Source: Alphaproteobacteria bacterium (GTDB taxonomy: Bacteria; Pseudomonadota; Alphaproteobacteria; Rhizobiales; Xanthobacteraceae). From it: a stretch of DNA of 64,000 nucleotides. Shown here in pieces: positions 18,357 to 27,093 of this stretch (positions within the stretch are counted from its first letter, which is position 1; the number at the start of each line of letters is the position of its first letter). A program made the translations under genes and the position numbers. The stretch is from positions 62,001 to 126,000 of the forward strand of contig VAZV01000132.1 in the NCBI GenBank assembly GCA_005884765.1, given 5' to 3'. The notes under the pieces were generated by a model, which was not told where the DNA came from, did not search any database, and worked only from the letters and a program-made list of their open reading frames with translations.

Positions 18357-18718
18357 CCGCCTTGAGGGAGGCTGCAAGTGACGGTCGATTTTCACTCCGT
18401 AATGATCCGGATGCACGCGCTTTGCTCGCGCAGCTAAGCTTGCCAGACGCTTTCTTATCGACTTACCCAAGATTTTACATAAGATTTGAACCAAACCTTG
18501 AGTTGCATCATACCAAGATCAGGACGGCCCTGCGTGATTTCGATTTGGCCATTGCTCAAGGGATGGGTGCGCCGCACAACGATCAGGCGGTCAATTCACA
18601 ACTTTTGGGCTTCCTGTCACGTCGGTGTGACGTATATTGAGGAATAAAGAACAGGGGAGCCGCAAGGGTTCCCAAACACTGGAACCAGGGCCGGTTCGCC
18701 TTGAGCCTGAGGACGGAC
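18357..18718. other. Lower-GC intergenic stretch
   Basis: 362 bp between mipZ and the hydrolase, visibly more AT-rich in its middle (about 18420-18540) than the surrounding genes. A frame running from within mipZ to 18640 lacks its own start and has poor composition, so it was not called. It should contain the hydrolase promoter. Confidence 0.5.
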
Positions 18719-19606
18719 ATGAAGCGTGGAATTGCGGTTCTGGTTTCGGTTGGTGCGCTCTTCACGGTGGCCTATTTCACCGCGAGCAAATGGGCGATCC
18801 GCCACCAAACCATCACCTTCCATGACGCTTCGCGCGGCAATCGTCCGGTTCAGGTCGACGTCGCGGTCCGGCGCGACAAGGAAATGCAGGCGGAAGCCGG
18901 CATGATCAAGTTGCCGGTTGCGGTTCTCAATCACGGCAACACCGTCAAATTCACCGACTACTCGTTCTTGGCAAACGTCTTCGCGGCGCGCGGCTACGAA
19001 GTGATCAGCATCCAGCATGACCTGCCGACCGATCCCCCGATGGTGACCAAGCTCGATGAGCCCTATGTCGGACGCCTCACGCAAATCCAGCGCGGCGTCG
19101 CCAATATCAAGTTCGCTATCGCGCAAATGCGCCAGGTCGAGCCCAACGCGGATTATGACCATCTCACCGTGGTCGGACACTCGATGGGCGGCGACATCAC
19201 CATGTACTTCGCCAAGCAATATCCCGATGAGGTCAAGAAGGTCGTGACCCTCGACAACCTGCGGGTTCCGTTCATCACTGACGGTAAATTCAAGATCCTG
19301 TCGTTCCGTTCAAAGGATCCGCAGTTCAAGGCCGACCCGGGCGTCGTCCCCGACCCCGCGCTGTGCGAGAAGGCCGGAATCACCGTTGTGCAAACCGGTT
19401 TCCAGCATAACGATATGCGCGACACCGGGCCCGATAGCGCGAAGTCGTCGATCCAGGACATGCTGGACAAGTTCCTGCGCGATACCGATAGCGCGGCGGT
19501 AGCGCCGGTCGACACCAATGCGGCGATTGCGAATTTCAACGATCCCGGACCGGTCTCGCCGTTCGTCCCGGTCGGGAAGCCACCCGCTAAATCCGTCACG
19601 AATTGA
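18719..19606 (+). CDS. Membrane-anchored or exported alpha/beta hydrolase
   Basis: 295 aa. A short basic N-terminus is followed by a hydrophobic segment (about residues 5-22) that can act as a signal anchor. The alpha/beta-hydrolase core has the nucleophile elbow GHSMG (153-157, Ser155) and an oxyanion region around VLNHGN. The catalytic His is probably in GFQHNDM. The C-terminus ends in a Pro-rich stretch. The substrate is unknown; carboxylesterase or lipase-like activity is likely. An ATG 18 bp upstream is an alternative start. Confidence 0.8.
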   Translation: MKRGIAVLVSVGALFTVAYFTASKWAIRHQTITFHDASRGNRPVQVDVAVRRDKEMQAEAGMIKLPVAVLNHGNTVKFTDYSFLANVFAARGYEVISIQHDLPTDPPMVTKLDEPYVGRLTQIQRGVANIKFAIAQMRQVEPNADYDHLTVVGHSMGGDITMYFAKQYPDEVKKVVTLDNLRVPFITDGKFKILSFRSKDPQFKADPGVVPDPALCEKAGITVVQTGFQHNDMRDTGPDSAKSSIQDMLDKFLRDTDSAAVAPVDTNAAIANFNDPGPVSPFVPVGKPPAKSVTN

Positions 19607-19710
19607 CGCCCATTACAAATTGATCCTCTGCGTTAATCGCGCATTGACGGCACATTGACCCCTGGACAATCCCGGCCCACATAGAGCTTGCAGCCAATTT
19701 GCGAGCGCTG

Positions 19711-20469
19711 ATGACCGGCGAACCCACCAAACCCAGACCCGGCGAAGTTAGTTCGGCGGCGAGGGCCGGCAAGACCGGCTCGCTGCTGGACACGAAATCG
19801 TCGACGGCTGACGATATCGCCGCATTCGTCGCCAAGGCCCGCGCGACGTCTCCGCATGCGGCAGGTAGCCGGGGCAGGCTGGTATTTGCGCTCGACGCCA
19901 CCATGAGCCGGCAGCCGACCTGGGATATGGCGTGCGCGTTGCAGGCCGACATGTTTCGGGAGGCGGCAGCACTCGGGAGCCTCGATATCCGCCTCGTTTA
20001 TTATCGCGGTTTCAACGAATGCCGCGCCACGGGCTGGATTTCGGACAGCGCGGAGCTTGCAAAGCTAATGAGCAAGATCGATTGCCGCGGCGGTAACACC
20101 CAGATCGGCAAAGTGTTGTCGGAAGCCCGCCGCGAGGCGGTCGCATCCGCCGTGCGTGCGGTAGTGTTCGTCGGCGATGCGATGGAGGAGAGCGTCGATG
20201 ATCTCTGCGCCAAGGCGGGCGAGCTCGGTCTATTGAAGGTGCCGATGTTCATGTTCCAGGAAGGCCATGACCCCACCGCCGAACGGGCGTTCCGCGAAAT
20301 CGCGCGGCTGACCGGCGGCGCGTGGTGCAGGTTCGATCCCGGCGCCGCGGCACAGTTGCGGGAACTGTTGCGCGCCGCTGCCGCCTACGCTGCCGGCGGA
20401 CGCGAGGCGCTCAAGCGCTTGTCGTCGAGCGGAAGCGGCGCGGCGAAACTGCTCGGCCAGATGAAGTGA
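19711..20469 (+). CDS. VWA-like domain protein
   Basis: 252 aa. After an unstructured N-terminus (1-55) comes a von Willebrand A-like fold: RLVFALDATMSRQPTWD carries a MIDAS-type DxTxS, RGGNTQIGKVL supplies the next metal-site Thr, and VVFVGDAMEE the last Asp. It probably binds a metal and a protein partner in the cytoplasm. It is followed at 113 bp by a membrane J-domain gene on the same strand, which suggests a shared chaperone-type task (inference). A TTG at 19699 is a possible alternative start. Confidence 0.78.
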   Translation: MTGEPTKPRPGEVSSAARAGKTGSLLDTKSSTADDIAAFVAKARATSPHAAGSRGRLVFALDATMSRQPTWDMACALQADMFREAAALGSLDIRLVYYRGFNECRATGWISDSAELAKLMSKIDCRGGNTQIGKVLSEARREAVASAVRAVVFVGDAMEESVDDLCAKAGELGLLKVPMFMFQEGHDPTAERAFREIARLTGGAWCRFDPGAAAQLRELLRAAAAYAAGGREALKRLSSSGSGAAKLLGQMK

Positions 20470-20570
20470 TCAAGCCAAGGCGCAAGGATTATCCCGGCGA
20501 CGTCGTGGCCGCGCTCGACACCGCCTGAACGCGAGCGGCGGGCCATCATGCTTTTTGGCGTCAGGGTGAC

Positions 20571-20576
20571 TATAAT
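20571..20576 (+). promoter_or_regulatory. Possible -10 box directly before the J-domain gene
   Basis: A perfect TATAAT lies 6 bp before the ATG at 20583. If used, transcription would begin at or beside the start codon and give a leaderless mRNA. No good -35 box is seen at 16-18 bp, and no ribosome site precedes the ATG. Confidence 0.3.
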
Positions 20577-20582
20577 AATACC

Positions 20583-21314
20583 ATGCCGACCCTGATCGCT
20601 GGCGCCGTCGCCGTTGTCGTTCTGTATTTGCTGCTGCAGATGTTTCGCGCGGCCAATCCCGCCGTGCTGGCGCGAGCGCTCAAGATTGTGGGCGGCGTGG
20701 TGGCTCTCGCCGTGGCCGCGTTTACCGGCCTCAAGGGCGAACTGGCGGTCGCTATCCCGCTTGGCATTTTCGGCGCCGGATTGCTCGGCTGGTCGCCGTT
20801 TGGAATGCCGGGCTTTCCCAATATCGGCGGCATGTTCGGCGGTGCGGGCGCGCAGCGCTCGGCGGGACAGACATCGCGGGTGCGCTCGCAGTTCCTCGAC
20901 ATGACGCTCGATCACGACAGCGGCGAGCTCGACGGCCAGATCGTGGCCGGGCCCTATGCCGGGCATTCTCTGGGCGAATTCGATCTGTCGCAACTGACGA
21001 CAATGGTTTCCGGCTTCGATGCCGAAAGCGTCGCGTTACTTGAAAGCTATCTGGACCGCAGGTTTCCCGCCTGGCGTGAGAACGCGGAGGGAAATGCGGC
21101 AGGGAGGCAGCGCCGCACGACGACGAGCGGCAAAATGACGGACGAGGAAGCCTATCAGGTCCTTGGCCTGCAGCCTGGGGCGGGACCCGACGAAATCGGA
21201 CGGGCGCACCGCGCCCTCATAAAGAAATTGCATCCCGACCAAGGGGGGTCGACGTACCTCGCTGCCCGTGTAAACGAGGCCAAGGATACTCTGCTTCGCA
21301 CGCATAACGGCTAA
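20583..21314 (+). CDS. Membrane-anchored J-domain (DnaJ-like) protein
   Basis: 243 aa. One or two N-terminal membrane spans (about residues 3-22 and 35-70), a Gly-rich linker, a middle domain (about 100-165, with DMTLDHDSGELDGQIVAG), and a C-terminal J domain (about 187-243) with the HPD motif at 217-219. The HPDQGGS continuation resembles the TIM14/Pam18-type J domains. It would recruit and stimulate a DnaK-type Hsp70 at the membrane. A TATAATAATACC stretch lies directly before the ATG, so the mRNA may have almost no leader. Confidence 0.85.
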   Translation: MPTLIAGAVAVVVLYLLLQMFRAANPAVLARALKIVGGVVALAVAAFTGLKGELAVAIPLGIFGAGLLGWSPFGMPGFPNIGGMFGGAGAQRSAGQTSRVRSQFLDMTLDHDSGELDGQIVAGPYAGHSLGEFDLSQLTTMVSGFDAESVALLESYLDRRFPAWRENAEGNAAGRQRRTTTSGKMTDEEAYQVLGLQPGAGPDEIGRAHRALIKKLHPDQGGSTYLAARVNEAKDTLLRTHNG

Positions 21315-21513
21315 CTCCGGCAACGCTACCAAACGCTACAAACTGCGGAAATTGCTTCCGTCTCTTTTTTCGCCGCCGCCCGTTATCATCAGCCGTTGTC
21401 CGGCATGGTCGACTAGCTCCTGAAAGGTTCTAATCGCAAAGTCTTGACGAGAAGTTTGCAGCCGGTAAGGCGGCCCCAAACTTCGTGAAGCGACGGGGAG
21501 GCAAGGCAGGGCG

Positions 21514-21544
21514 CAAAAAAAAGCCGGCGCTAAGCGCCGGCTTT
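21514..21544 (-). terminator. Intrinsic terminator of the carboxypeptidase gene
   Basis: On the minus strand AAGCCGGCGC pairs with GCGCCGGCTT around a three-base loop and is followed by a run of T. It lies about 30 bp after the stop of the D,D-carboxypeptidase gene. A near-perfect 10-bp stem. Confidence 0.9.
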
Positions 21545-21571
21545 GTAGCTGTTGGAAGCGAACTCGTTCCG

Positions 21572-23440
21572 TTAGTTGTGGACGGTAATGCACGAAATGT
21601 CGGAGCGCCGCAGTGCCTTGCACACCGCTTCGGCCTGGTCGCGCTCAAGACCGGCGAAACGGGCGCGGAACAGCTTTCGGTTATCCTTGGCGACGACCGG
21701 CTCGGTAAACGGATCGGCCTTCGCAAGCAAGCCGCGCGCCTGGCTGCGTGCGGCCTCGATGCGCTGCTGGGCTTCGCTTTCGCTTTCGAGCGCGCCGACC
21801 TGAACGATCCATCCAGCGCGCGCAACAGGCTTGACGGCGCCGTCTTGCGAAATGGCCTGCGGCTGCGGGCGGGGCGAGGGGTCCGCGTAGGCCAACGCCT
21901 GCGAATTCGAGGTCGCAGGGACGCTGGAGGCGGCCAGCACGCCGAGCAGGCCGTTGCCGGTGCCATGACCCGGCGGCTGCGGCGGCAGCTCGGGCCTCGC
22001 CGCTTCGACCTTGGCGGCTTCGGTCTTGGGTTCGGTCTTTGCCGGTTCGCTCTTGTTGGCTTCGGCCGCCTTGGCGACGACCGCGTTCGACGTTTCAGGA
22101 ATGTCGGCCCGCACCGGCGGTATCGCACTGGTGACGGGGGGCGCGGGCTGTGTAGCGCCCGCCGAGGCTAGTTTCACTTGTCCGGCCTTGACCTGCACAG
22201 TCTTGACCTTGACCGGCTTCATCGGTTCGGACGAGCCGGGAATAACCGACATCGGCTGGGTCTGGATCACTCCGGAGGTCAGCGGAGCCGGCTGTTCGAC
22301 TTTGGCTTCGGCTTTGGCCTGGGGCGGCGGCATGGCCGCTGCGATCGCCGCTAGCCGCGAAGCCGCCGCATTGGCGGCGCGTGCGGCTGGCGTTGGGGCC
22401 GGATCGGTTGAAGCGGAGGCGGCCTGATCGGCAGCCTGGGCCTGCGCCGTCTGTGTTGGCCGCTGTTCGCCGGCTGCTTGCGCAACATCGGCATTGGCGT
22501 CGGACGTTACACGCTCGGAGATGGCCGCGACCGTGCGCTGGGTCGATGCCTTCTGGAGATTTTCAGCCAACAGGTTGCGCATGATGGCATCGCGTGAACC
22601 GCCGCTGCGGCCGCCCATCACGACGCCAACCAGATGACGGTTGCCCCGCCGCATCGAGGTCACGAGATTGAAGCCGGAAGCACGAGTGTAGCCGGTCTTG
22701 ATGCCGTCGACCCCCTCGACATCACCGAGCAGGTGATTGTGATTGCGGATCGATTGGCCGTGATAGTTGAATGCCTGGGTCGAGAAATAGCGATAGTAGC
22801 GCGGAAAGCGGTCCTGAATGGCGCGGCCCAGTGTCGATTGGTCTCGCGCGGTCGTCACCTGCGCGTCGTCGGGCAAGCCGGAGGCGTTGCGATAGGTCGT
22901 GCGGCTCATGCCGAGTGCGCGGGCCTTGCGCGTCATCAGCTTGGCAAATTCGTCTTCATCGCCGGCGATGGCCTCGGCGATGACGACGGCCGCATCGTTG
23001 GCCGAACGCGTCACCAGCCCCTTGATCGCGTCCTCGACGCGGATGGTCTGGCCGGGCTTCAGGTCGAGCTTGGTCGGGTCCTGCTCGGAGGCGTGCTTCG
23101 ATACAGGCATCTCGGTGTCGAGCTTCATCTTGCCGGCGTCGAGGCGCTCGAACAGCAGATAGAGCGTCATGATTTTGGTGAGCGAAGCCGGATGACGGCT
23201 GGCATCCGGACTCGTGGCCGACAGCGTCGCGCCGGAATTGCCGTCGACGATGATGGAGGAGAATTGCGGGCTGTAACTCTCCCGCGCCTCTTCGCTGTGC
23301 TGGTGGCGGACATGATGTCGGTGGGAGGCGCGGCGCGCTTCGGCGCTGTCGGTCGTGAAAATGACCGCGGCGGTTAGTGCAAGCAGCCCGAAAACGCCAA
23401 CCCGCAGCAAGCGCGAGGAAGCCAAGTTTTTGCGAAGCAT
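21572..23440 (-). CDS. D-alanyl-D-alanine carboxypeptidase with SPOR domain
   Basis: 622 aa. A signal peptide or anchor (about residues 11-35) leads to a serine peptidase S11 (PBP5-like) domain with SLTK (86-89, catalytic Ser), SAN (146-148) and KTG (248-250). This domain trims D-Ala from peptidoglycan pentapeptides in the periplasm. Then comes a very long Ala/Pro/Gln/Thr linker (about 310-540) and a C-terminal SPOR domain (about 545-622: GWIVQVGALESESEAQQRIEAA) that binds denuded septal peptidoglycan, pointing to action at the division site. It is terminated by a strong hairpin. The long linker plus SPOR architecture is typical of rhizobial DacA-type proteins. Confidence 0.92.
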   Translation of the reverse strand: MLRKNLASSRLLRVGVFGLLALTAAVIFTTDSAEARRASHRHHVRHQHSEEARESYSPQFSSIIVDGNSGATLSATSPDASRHPASLTKIMTLYLLFERLDAGKMKLDTEMPVSKHASEQDPTKLDLKPGQTIRVEDAIKGLVTRSANDAAVVIAEAIAGDEDEFAKLMTRKARALGMSRTTYRNASGLPDDAQVTTARDQSTLGRAIQDRFPRYYRYFSTQAFNYHGQSIRNHNHLLGDVEGVDGIKTGYTRASGFNLVTSMRRGNRHLVGVVMGGRSGGSRDAIMRNLLAENLQKASTQRTVAAISERVTSDANADVAQAAGEQRPTQTAQAQAADQAASASTDPAPTPAARAANAAASRLAAIAAAMPPPQAKAEAKVEQPAPLTSGVIQTQPMSVIPGSSEPMKPVKVKTVQVKAGQVKLASAGATQPAPPVTSAIPPVRADIPETSNAVVAKAAEANKSEPAKTEPKTEAAKVEAARPELPPQPPGHGTGNGLLGVLAASSVPATSNSQALAYADPSPRPQPQAISQDGAVKPVARAGWIVQVGALESESEAQQRIEAARSQARGLLAKADPFTEPVVAKDNRKLFRARFAGLERDQAEAVCKALRRSDISCITVHN

Positions 23441-23725
23441 GAAATCCCCGTCCCAGTTTCTGACTTGATCACCGGTTCGTGAGGCGAAATTGTGCCCAAC
23501 GGGCGGGTGACCTTCTCCTGCTCGAACCGCCAGTCCGCGTCTATCGTTGGCGCGGCGAGCAGGCCGGTCAGGCCGCTTCTCCAGCTAAGATGCTGTTCAC
23601 AGGCAGCTTTTGGCGGCCTGTCGGAAGGTGAACAAATTCGGGATCAAGGTTAGGGGCGGCGAGTTGCCAAAAGGTTAAGCAACCCTTGCGTGAATTCCCA
23701 ATATCAGCAGCGAAATTACATTTAT

Positions 23726-23740
23726 TTGTGCGTCGCACAA
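23726..23740 (+). promoter_or_regulatory. PhaR-like operator box 1
   Basis: A perfect 15-bp palindrome, TTGTGCGTCGCACAA, 7-bp arms around one base. It contains TGCGTCGCACAA, which fits the PhaR recognition consensus of Bradyrhizobium diazoefficiens as I recall it (TGCRNYGCASMA). It lies directly upstream of the -35 box of the phasin promoter. Confidence 0.7.
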
Positions 23741-23745
23741 GAATC

Positions 23746-23775
23746 TTGACTTTTATTTGTGCAACGCACTATATT
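23746..23775 (+). promoter_or_regulatory. Sigma-70 promoter of the phasin gene with embedded PhaR-like box 2
   Basis: TTGACT (23746-23751), an 18-bp spacer and TATATT (23770-23775) form a good housekeeping promoter about 68 bp before the phasin ATG. The spacer contains TTGTGCAACGCAC (23757-23769), a second copy of the box at 23726. The two box centres are 31 bp apart, about three helical turns. A repressor bound here would block RNA polymerase. Confidence 0.7.
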
Positions 23776-23842
23776 GTGAACGTCAGGGGGCCGGGACCTC
23801 CCGGCAGATCACGTCACGCAGTCTGGGAAAGGGATTCCTTAA

Positions 23843-24148
23843 ATGTTCAAGGTCGAAGACATTCAGAGCTACAGCAAGGAGCAGTTCGAGGGCATTCAGG
23901 CCATCGCAACTGCCTATGGCGATTACAGCAAGAAGTCGTACGAGGACACCAAGTCCTATGTCGAGAAGCTCTCGGGCGTGAAGTCGCTGGACAAGGCGAT
24001 CGAGGTGCAGACCGAGTACGCGAAGTCCGCCTACGAGTCGTTCGTGGCTGAGTCGCAGAAGATCGCCGGCCTCTACACCGATCTCGTCAAGCAGGCTTAC
24101 AAGCCGCTCGAAGGCGTGGTCGCGAAGTTCACCCCCGCGGCCCACTGA
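23843..24148 (+). CDS. Phasin, polyhydroxyalkanoate granule-associated protein
   Basis: 101 aa, helical, with the phasin_2 pattern: FKVEDIQSYSKEQFEGIQ, AIATAYGDYSKKSYEDTKSY, then KAIEVQTEYAKSAYESFVAE and KIAGLYTDLVKQAYKPLE. Phasins coat PHB granules in the cytoplasm and control their size. The gene is monocistronic, with its own strong promoter and a strong terminator. The PhaR-like boxes suggest repression when there is no PHB to titrate PhaR. The ATG follows a GGGAAAGG-type leader. Confidence 0.9.
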   Translation: MFKVEDIQSYSKEQFEGIQAIATAYGDYSKKSYEDTKSYVEKLSGVKSLDKAIEVQTEYAKSAYESFVAESQKIAGLYTDLVKQAYKPLEGVVAKFTPAAH

Positions 24149-24172
24149 TCGTCAACGCGGTTTTCGAAAATC

Positions 24173-24203
24173 AAAAGCCCGGCTTGTTAAGCCGGGCTTT
24201 TTT
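24173..24203 (+). terminator. Intrinsic terminator of the phasin gene
   Basis: AAAAGCCCGGCTT (24173-24185) pairs with AAGCCGGGCTTTT (24189-24201) around a GTT loop and runs into T residues. It starts 25 bp after the stop. The stem is perfect, and its flanking A and T runs may let it also serve the convergent TadG-like gene. Confidence 0.93.
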
Positions 24204-24235
24204 ATTTGCGCGTCCTGCTACCGTCTTCCGCGGGC

Positions 24236-26200
24236 TTACATCGCTACGCGGAGCTGGCTAAGCGCAATTCCGATCGACCTGAACGTCGTGACGATCTGGG
24301 TGGAGCTGGTCAGCATGTAGAATTTATCCGGGCTGCTCGCACAGTATTGCAGGATCGTTGAGGTGGGATCCGCTGGCGAGCTCGTGTTCACCTGGATCGT
24401 GTAGACCGTGTACATCGAGTTGCCCTTGGAGTCCCTGGCGTTCTTCAGGTTGTCGCACAACAGCTTCTGGCGAGCGTCGATCAAGCCGGGGAATTGCCCG
24501 CTGCCGCTCGTGGTTTGGGTGCTGCCGTTGCCGTAATCGGGCCAGCGGTCTTCCGTATTGAGACCATCGGACAACAGGATAATGACCCTGTTGTAGGTCG
24601 TAATACCGGTCTCGGCCGGCGCGGGCACTGGACTATTCGTCAACAGCGTCTGCCAGCCCCAGGCCAGTCCAACCGCCTGGTTGGTGCCGCCCGTCGTCTG
24701 CATCGCATTGACGGCGGTCTTGAGCGCGCTCCAGTCGTAGCTCAGCGGCGTGATCGGTTTGAGTTGCGTGGTGGCGCTGCTGCTGCAGTAAGCCACGTTG
24801 TTCTCGTAATACTGGTTGGCCGGAAACTCCGTGGTGACGTCGGACGCCGCAACACCTGTCGTGTCGTTGGGCTGAGTGCGGTCGGCGATGCAGCCCGTCC
24901 AGGTGCTGATGGGATTGGTGGACGGCCCGACATAGCGATTCTGCACGGTGGGCGTGGAATTGGTGGCAGTCCATTGATTTCCTGCAAAACCAACGGCTGC
25001 GCATCCTGCGGGGACAGGAGGGGTGGTACAATCCGCAGCAGGAACAAGGGCGCCGACTCGAGGCTGGTTCAAATTATTCGTTGCGTCGGTGGGGCCAGGC
25101 TGCGTCCAGTTGTGGACATACAGTTTGCCGGGAGAACTGATGGAGCAAGACTTGCTGCTGTTGCTGCCCGTACAGCTACAACCAGTGACATTGGAACCAG
25201 TGGAGTCCTTCGGACAACTGCACTGCGACGATCCCGAGCAGAATGTGCCGGTGCTGGGAGTGGCTACCTCGCTATCCCAGCAACCATTATAACGTGTGTG
25301 CGAGTTGGAATCGACGCTCGGGCAAATGTAGCCAGAGTAGGTGCCGCTCGACGGAATAAACGAAGCGTTTGAAGTGCTGGTAGGGTCAGTGGTGCAGGTG
25401 AAGCCACCACTGCTGGTCGTGAATGGACACTTTGTATCCGGTCCCACGGCATGCCAGTTCATGGGAAGCGTTGCCAGGTGGCTTCCGTTGTTCGGCTGCT
25501 GCGTCGGCGGATTTAGCCAGTCCGTCCAGTCGATCCAGTTCTGGGAGTAGTTGGTGGCGTCAAGGTTGACGTCCTTGGCGAAGGGAACGACGGAAATATA
25601 GACGTCGCCGGGGTTTTGCGCGAGCGCGCTGAGCTGGTCGATCAGACCGCCGGTTCCGGCGACGGCATTTTTCAGCGCCGTCATCTTGTTATTCTGCGCC
25701 ATCGAACCCGTATTATCGAGCACCAGCGCCACGCGCATCTTGACGTTGCCCCAGGTCGTGGTCGACGAAGGGCTAAAGCCCAGCGTCGGGAAACCGATTA
25801 TGTTCATGAAATCGGTTGTGATCGAGCCGGATCCGCTGATCTTGATGGTTGCGGCGGTGGTCGATGTGGCCGGGGTATAGGTCGTGGTGATCGTAACTCT
25901 CCCCTGGGCGTCCTTATTGGTAAAGAGCGCGTTGAAATAGTCTTGCGCCTTTTGAGAGATCTGGGAGGTCGTGATGGTGCCCTGCGTCAGGTCCTTCGAA
26001 AGCATCAGGGCCGTCGAGTCGATCGCAGCCTGCATCGACGAGTGCGCCATGTTGGCGCGGCTGTAGTCGATCGCGGCGCCGACAAGACCCAGCAACGGCA
26101 CGAGCACGGCGCCGAACATGATCGCGATATTACCTTCATTCGCGCCGGCGAAGCGGCGCACCGCTCGGTCGAGATAACGGGTAATCGATAGGCAAGGCAT
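24236..26200 (-). CDS. TadG-like pilus assembly protein with VWA domain and Cys-rich insert
   Basis: 654 aa. The N-terminus has a TadE/TadG-type membrane span in a setting typical of Flp-pilus proteins (GNIAIMFGAVLVPLLGLVGAAIDYSRA, about residues 22-48). Then comes a VWA domain with the MIDAS motif VLDNTGS (starting near residue 160) interrupted by a large low-complexity, Cys/Ser/Thr/Asn-rich insert (about 240-400), resuming around GVTTEFPANQYY and YNRVIILLSDGLN. It is probably periplasmic and inner-membrane anchored. No other tad genes are in the window, so it is an orphan. Codon use in the insert differs from the flanks (more AT, repetitive). A GTG at 26209 is an alternative start. Confidence 0.85.
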   Translation of the reverse strand: MPCLSITRYLDRAVRRFAGANEGNIAIMFGAVLVPLLGLVGAAIDYSRANMAHSSMQAAIDSTALMLSKDLTQGTITTSQISQKAQDYFNALFTNKDAQGRVTITTTYTPATSTTAATIKISGSGSITTDFMNIIGFPTLGFSPSSTTTWGNVKMRVALVLDNTGSMAQNNKMTALKNAVAGTGGLIDQLSALAQNPGDVYISVVPFAKDVNLDATNYSQNWIDWTDWLNPPTQQPNNGSHLATLPMNWHAVGPDTKCPFTTSSGGFTCTTDPTSTSNASFIPSSGTYSGYICPSVDSNSHTRYNGCWDSEVATPSTGTFCSGSSQCSCPKDSTGSNVTGCSCTGSNSSKSCSISSPGKLYVHNWTQPGPTDATNNLNQPRVGALVPAADCTTPPVPAGCAAVGFAGNQWTATNSTPTVQNRYVGPSTNPISTWTGCIADRTQPNDTTGVAASDVTTEFPANQYYENNVAYCSSSATTQLKPITPLSYDWSALKTAVNAMQTTGGTNQAVGLAWGWQTLLTNSPVPAPAETGITTYNRVIILLSDGLNTEDRWPDYGNGSTQTTSGSGQFPGLIDARQKLLCDNLKNARDSKGNSMYTVYTIQVNTSSPADPTSTILQYCASSPDKFYMLTSSTQIVTTFRSIGIALSQLRVAM

Positions 26201-26701
26201 GGCAATCACCGGATTGGGGTTGATGCCGCCATTTTGGGAGGCGCGGCTGAACAGGTGGTAAACCGGTTCTGAGAAAAACGGGTCAATAGCGGCACAAGCG
26301 CCGAATCGGCAACCGAACCGGTTCCTATCGTCAACAGCCCCTGAACAGTCTGCCCGGGGGCTTTGTCAAACCCGACAGGATTGATTAACGTTGGGGGGTC
26401 GCCGGGGCCGGGAATCGGACCTGCCGCGGGCTGCGTGGTTCAATCCTTGCGATTCTTCCGCTTGCGGCGGGGCCAGGCCCGACCCATATTTCTCTTGTCG
26501 ATCCGGCTGGCGGGCCGGACCGACCGGGGAGCGGCGATCCGGGAAGCGTGTCTGGGAAGCTGTGATGGCTCCGTCGGGAAGGCTCACCCGGTTGCCATCC
26601 CGGTTTGTCGTGGGGATTTTTCGAACGCCTGTGCCATGCTGCAACTCACTTCCAGACCCGACCCATCCGTTCCGGCCGCGTTCGCGGCCCTTGCGCCCCG
26701 A
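26201..26701. other. Region between the TadG-like gene and clpS
   Basis: About 500 bp. The clpS reading frame stays open leftwards to about 26363, but the extra 113 residues are Arg/Gly-rich and unlike any ClpS, so I treat it as leader. ATG 26636 is the only other plausible clpS start. No tRNA or riboswitch was recognised. Confidence 0.5.
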
Positions 26702-27034
26702 ATGGGCAGTGACGAAAACCGCTCCGGAGGCACCGGCGGTCCGGCCACTTCCGTCATCACCAAGGTCAAGCCAAAGACCAAGCGCCCGAATCTTTATCGC
26801 GTCCTGATCCTGAATGACGACTATACTCCGATGGAGTTCGTCGTTCTCGTCCTGGAAAGGTTCTTCCAGAAGGACGTCGAGGCCGCCACCAAGATCATGC
26901 TGCACGTTCATCACCATGGGATTGGCGAGTGCGGCGTGTTCACCTATGAAATCGCCGAGACCAAGGTGACGCAGGTGATGGACTTCGCGCGCAAGCACCA
27001 GCATCCCCTGCAATGCGTGATGGAAAAGAAGTAG
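26702..27034 (+). CDS. clpS: ATP-dependent Clp protease adaptor ClpS
   Basis: 110 aa. The core [46 protein letters not shown] and [16 protein letters not shown] matches ClpS. It binds the N-terminal domain of ClpA and N-end-rule substrates; the NDD and HHHG motifs form the N-degron pocket. It lies 208 bp upstream of clpA, on the same strand. The start is uncertain: ATG 26702 gives the usual length, ATG 26636 would add 22 residues. Confidence 0.92.
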   Translation: MGSDENRSGGTGGPATSVITKVKPKTKRPNLYRVLILNDDYTPMEFVVLVLERFFQKDVEAATKIMLHVHHHGIGECGVFTYEIAETKVTQVMDFARKHQHPLQCVMEKK

Positions 27035-27093
27035 GCTTTTCCCGCCTCGGGCAAATCCGTCCAAATGGGAACGGGTTTTGCATCAACAATGCG

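Larger units (their letters stand above)
23441..23842. other. Divergent promoter region of carboxypeptidase and phasin
   Basis: 402 bp without a gene. The right part (23720-23780) is AT-rich and carries the phasin promoter and operators. The left part should hold the carboxypeptidase promoter, which I cannot pinpoint. Confidence 0.6.

Noticed and set aside
18302-18640. Plus-strand frame between mipZ and the hydrolase
   Set aside because: Starts inside mipZ in another frame, has no ribosome site, and composition changes midway.
26391-26460. A tRNA-like GGTTCAATCC motif upstream of clpS
   Set aside because: No cloverleaf can be formed around it.
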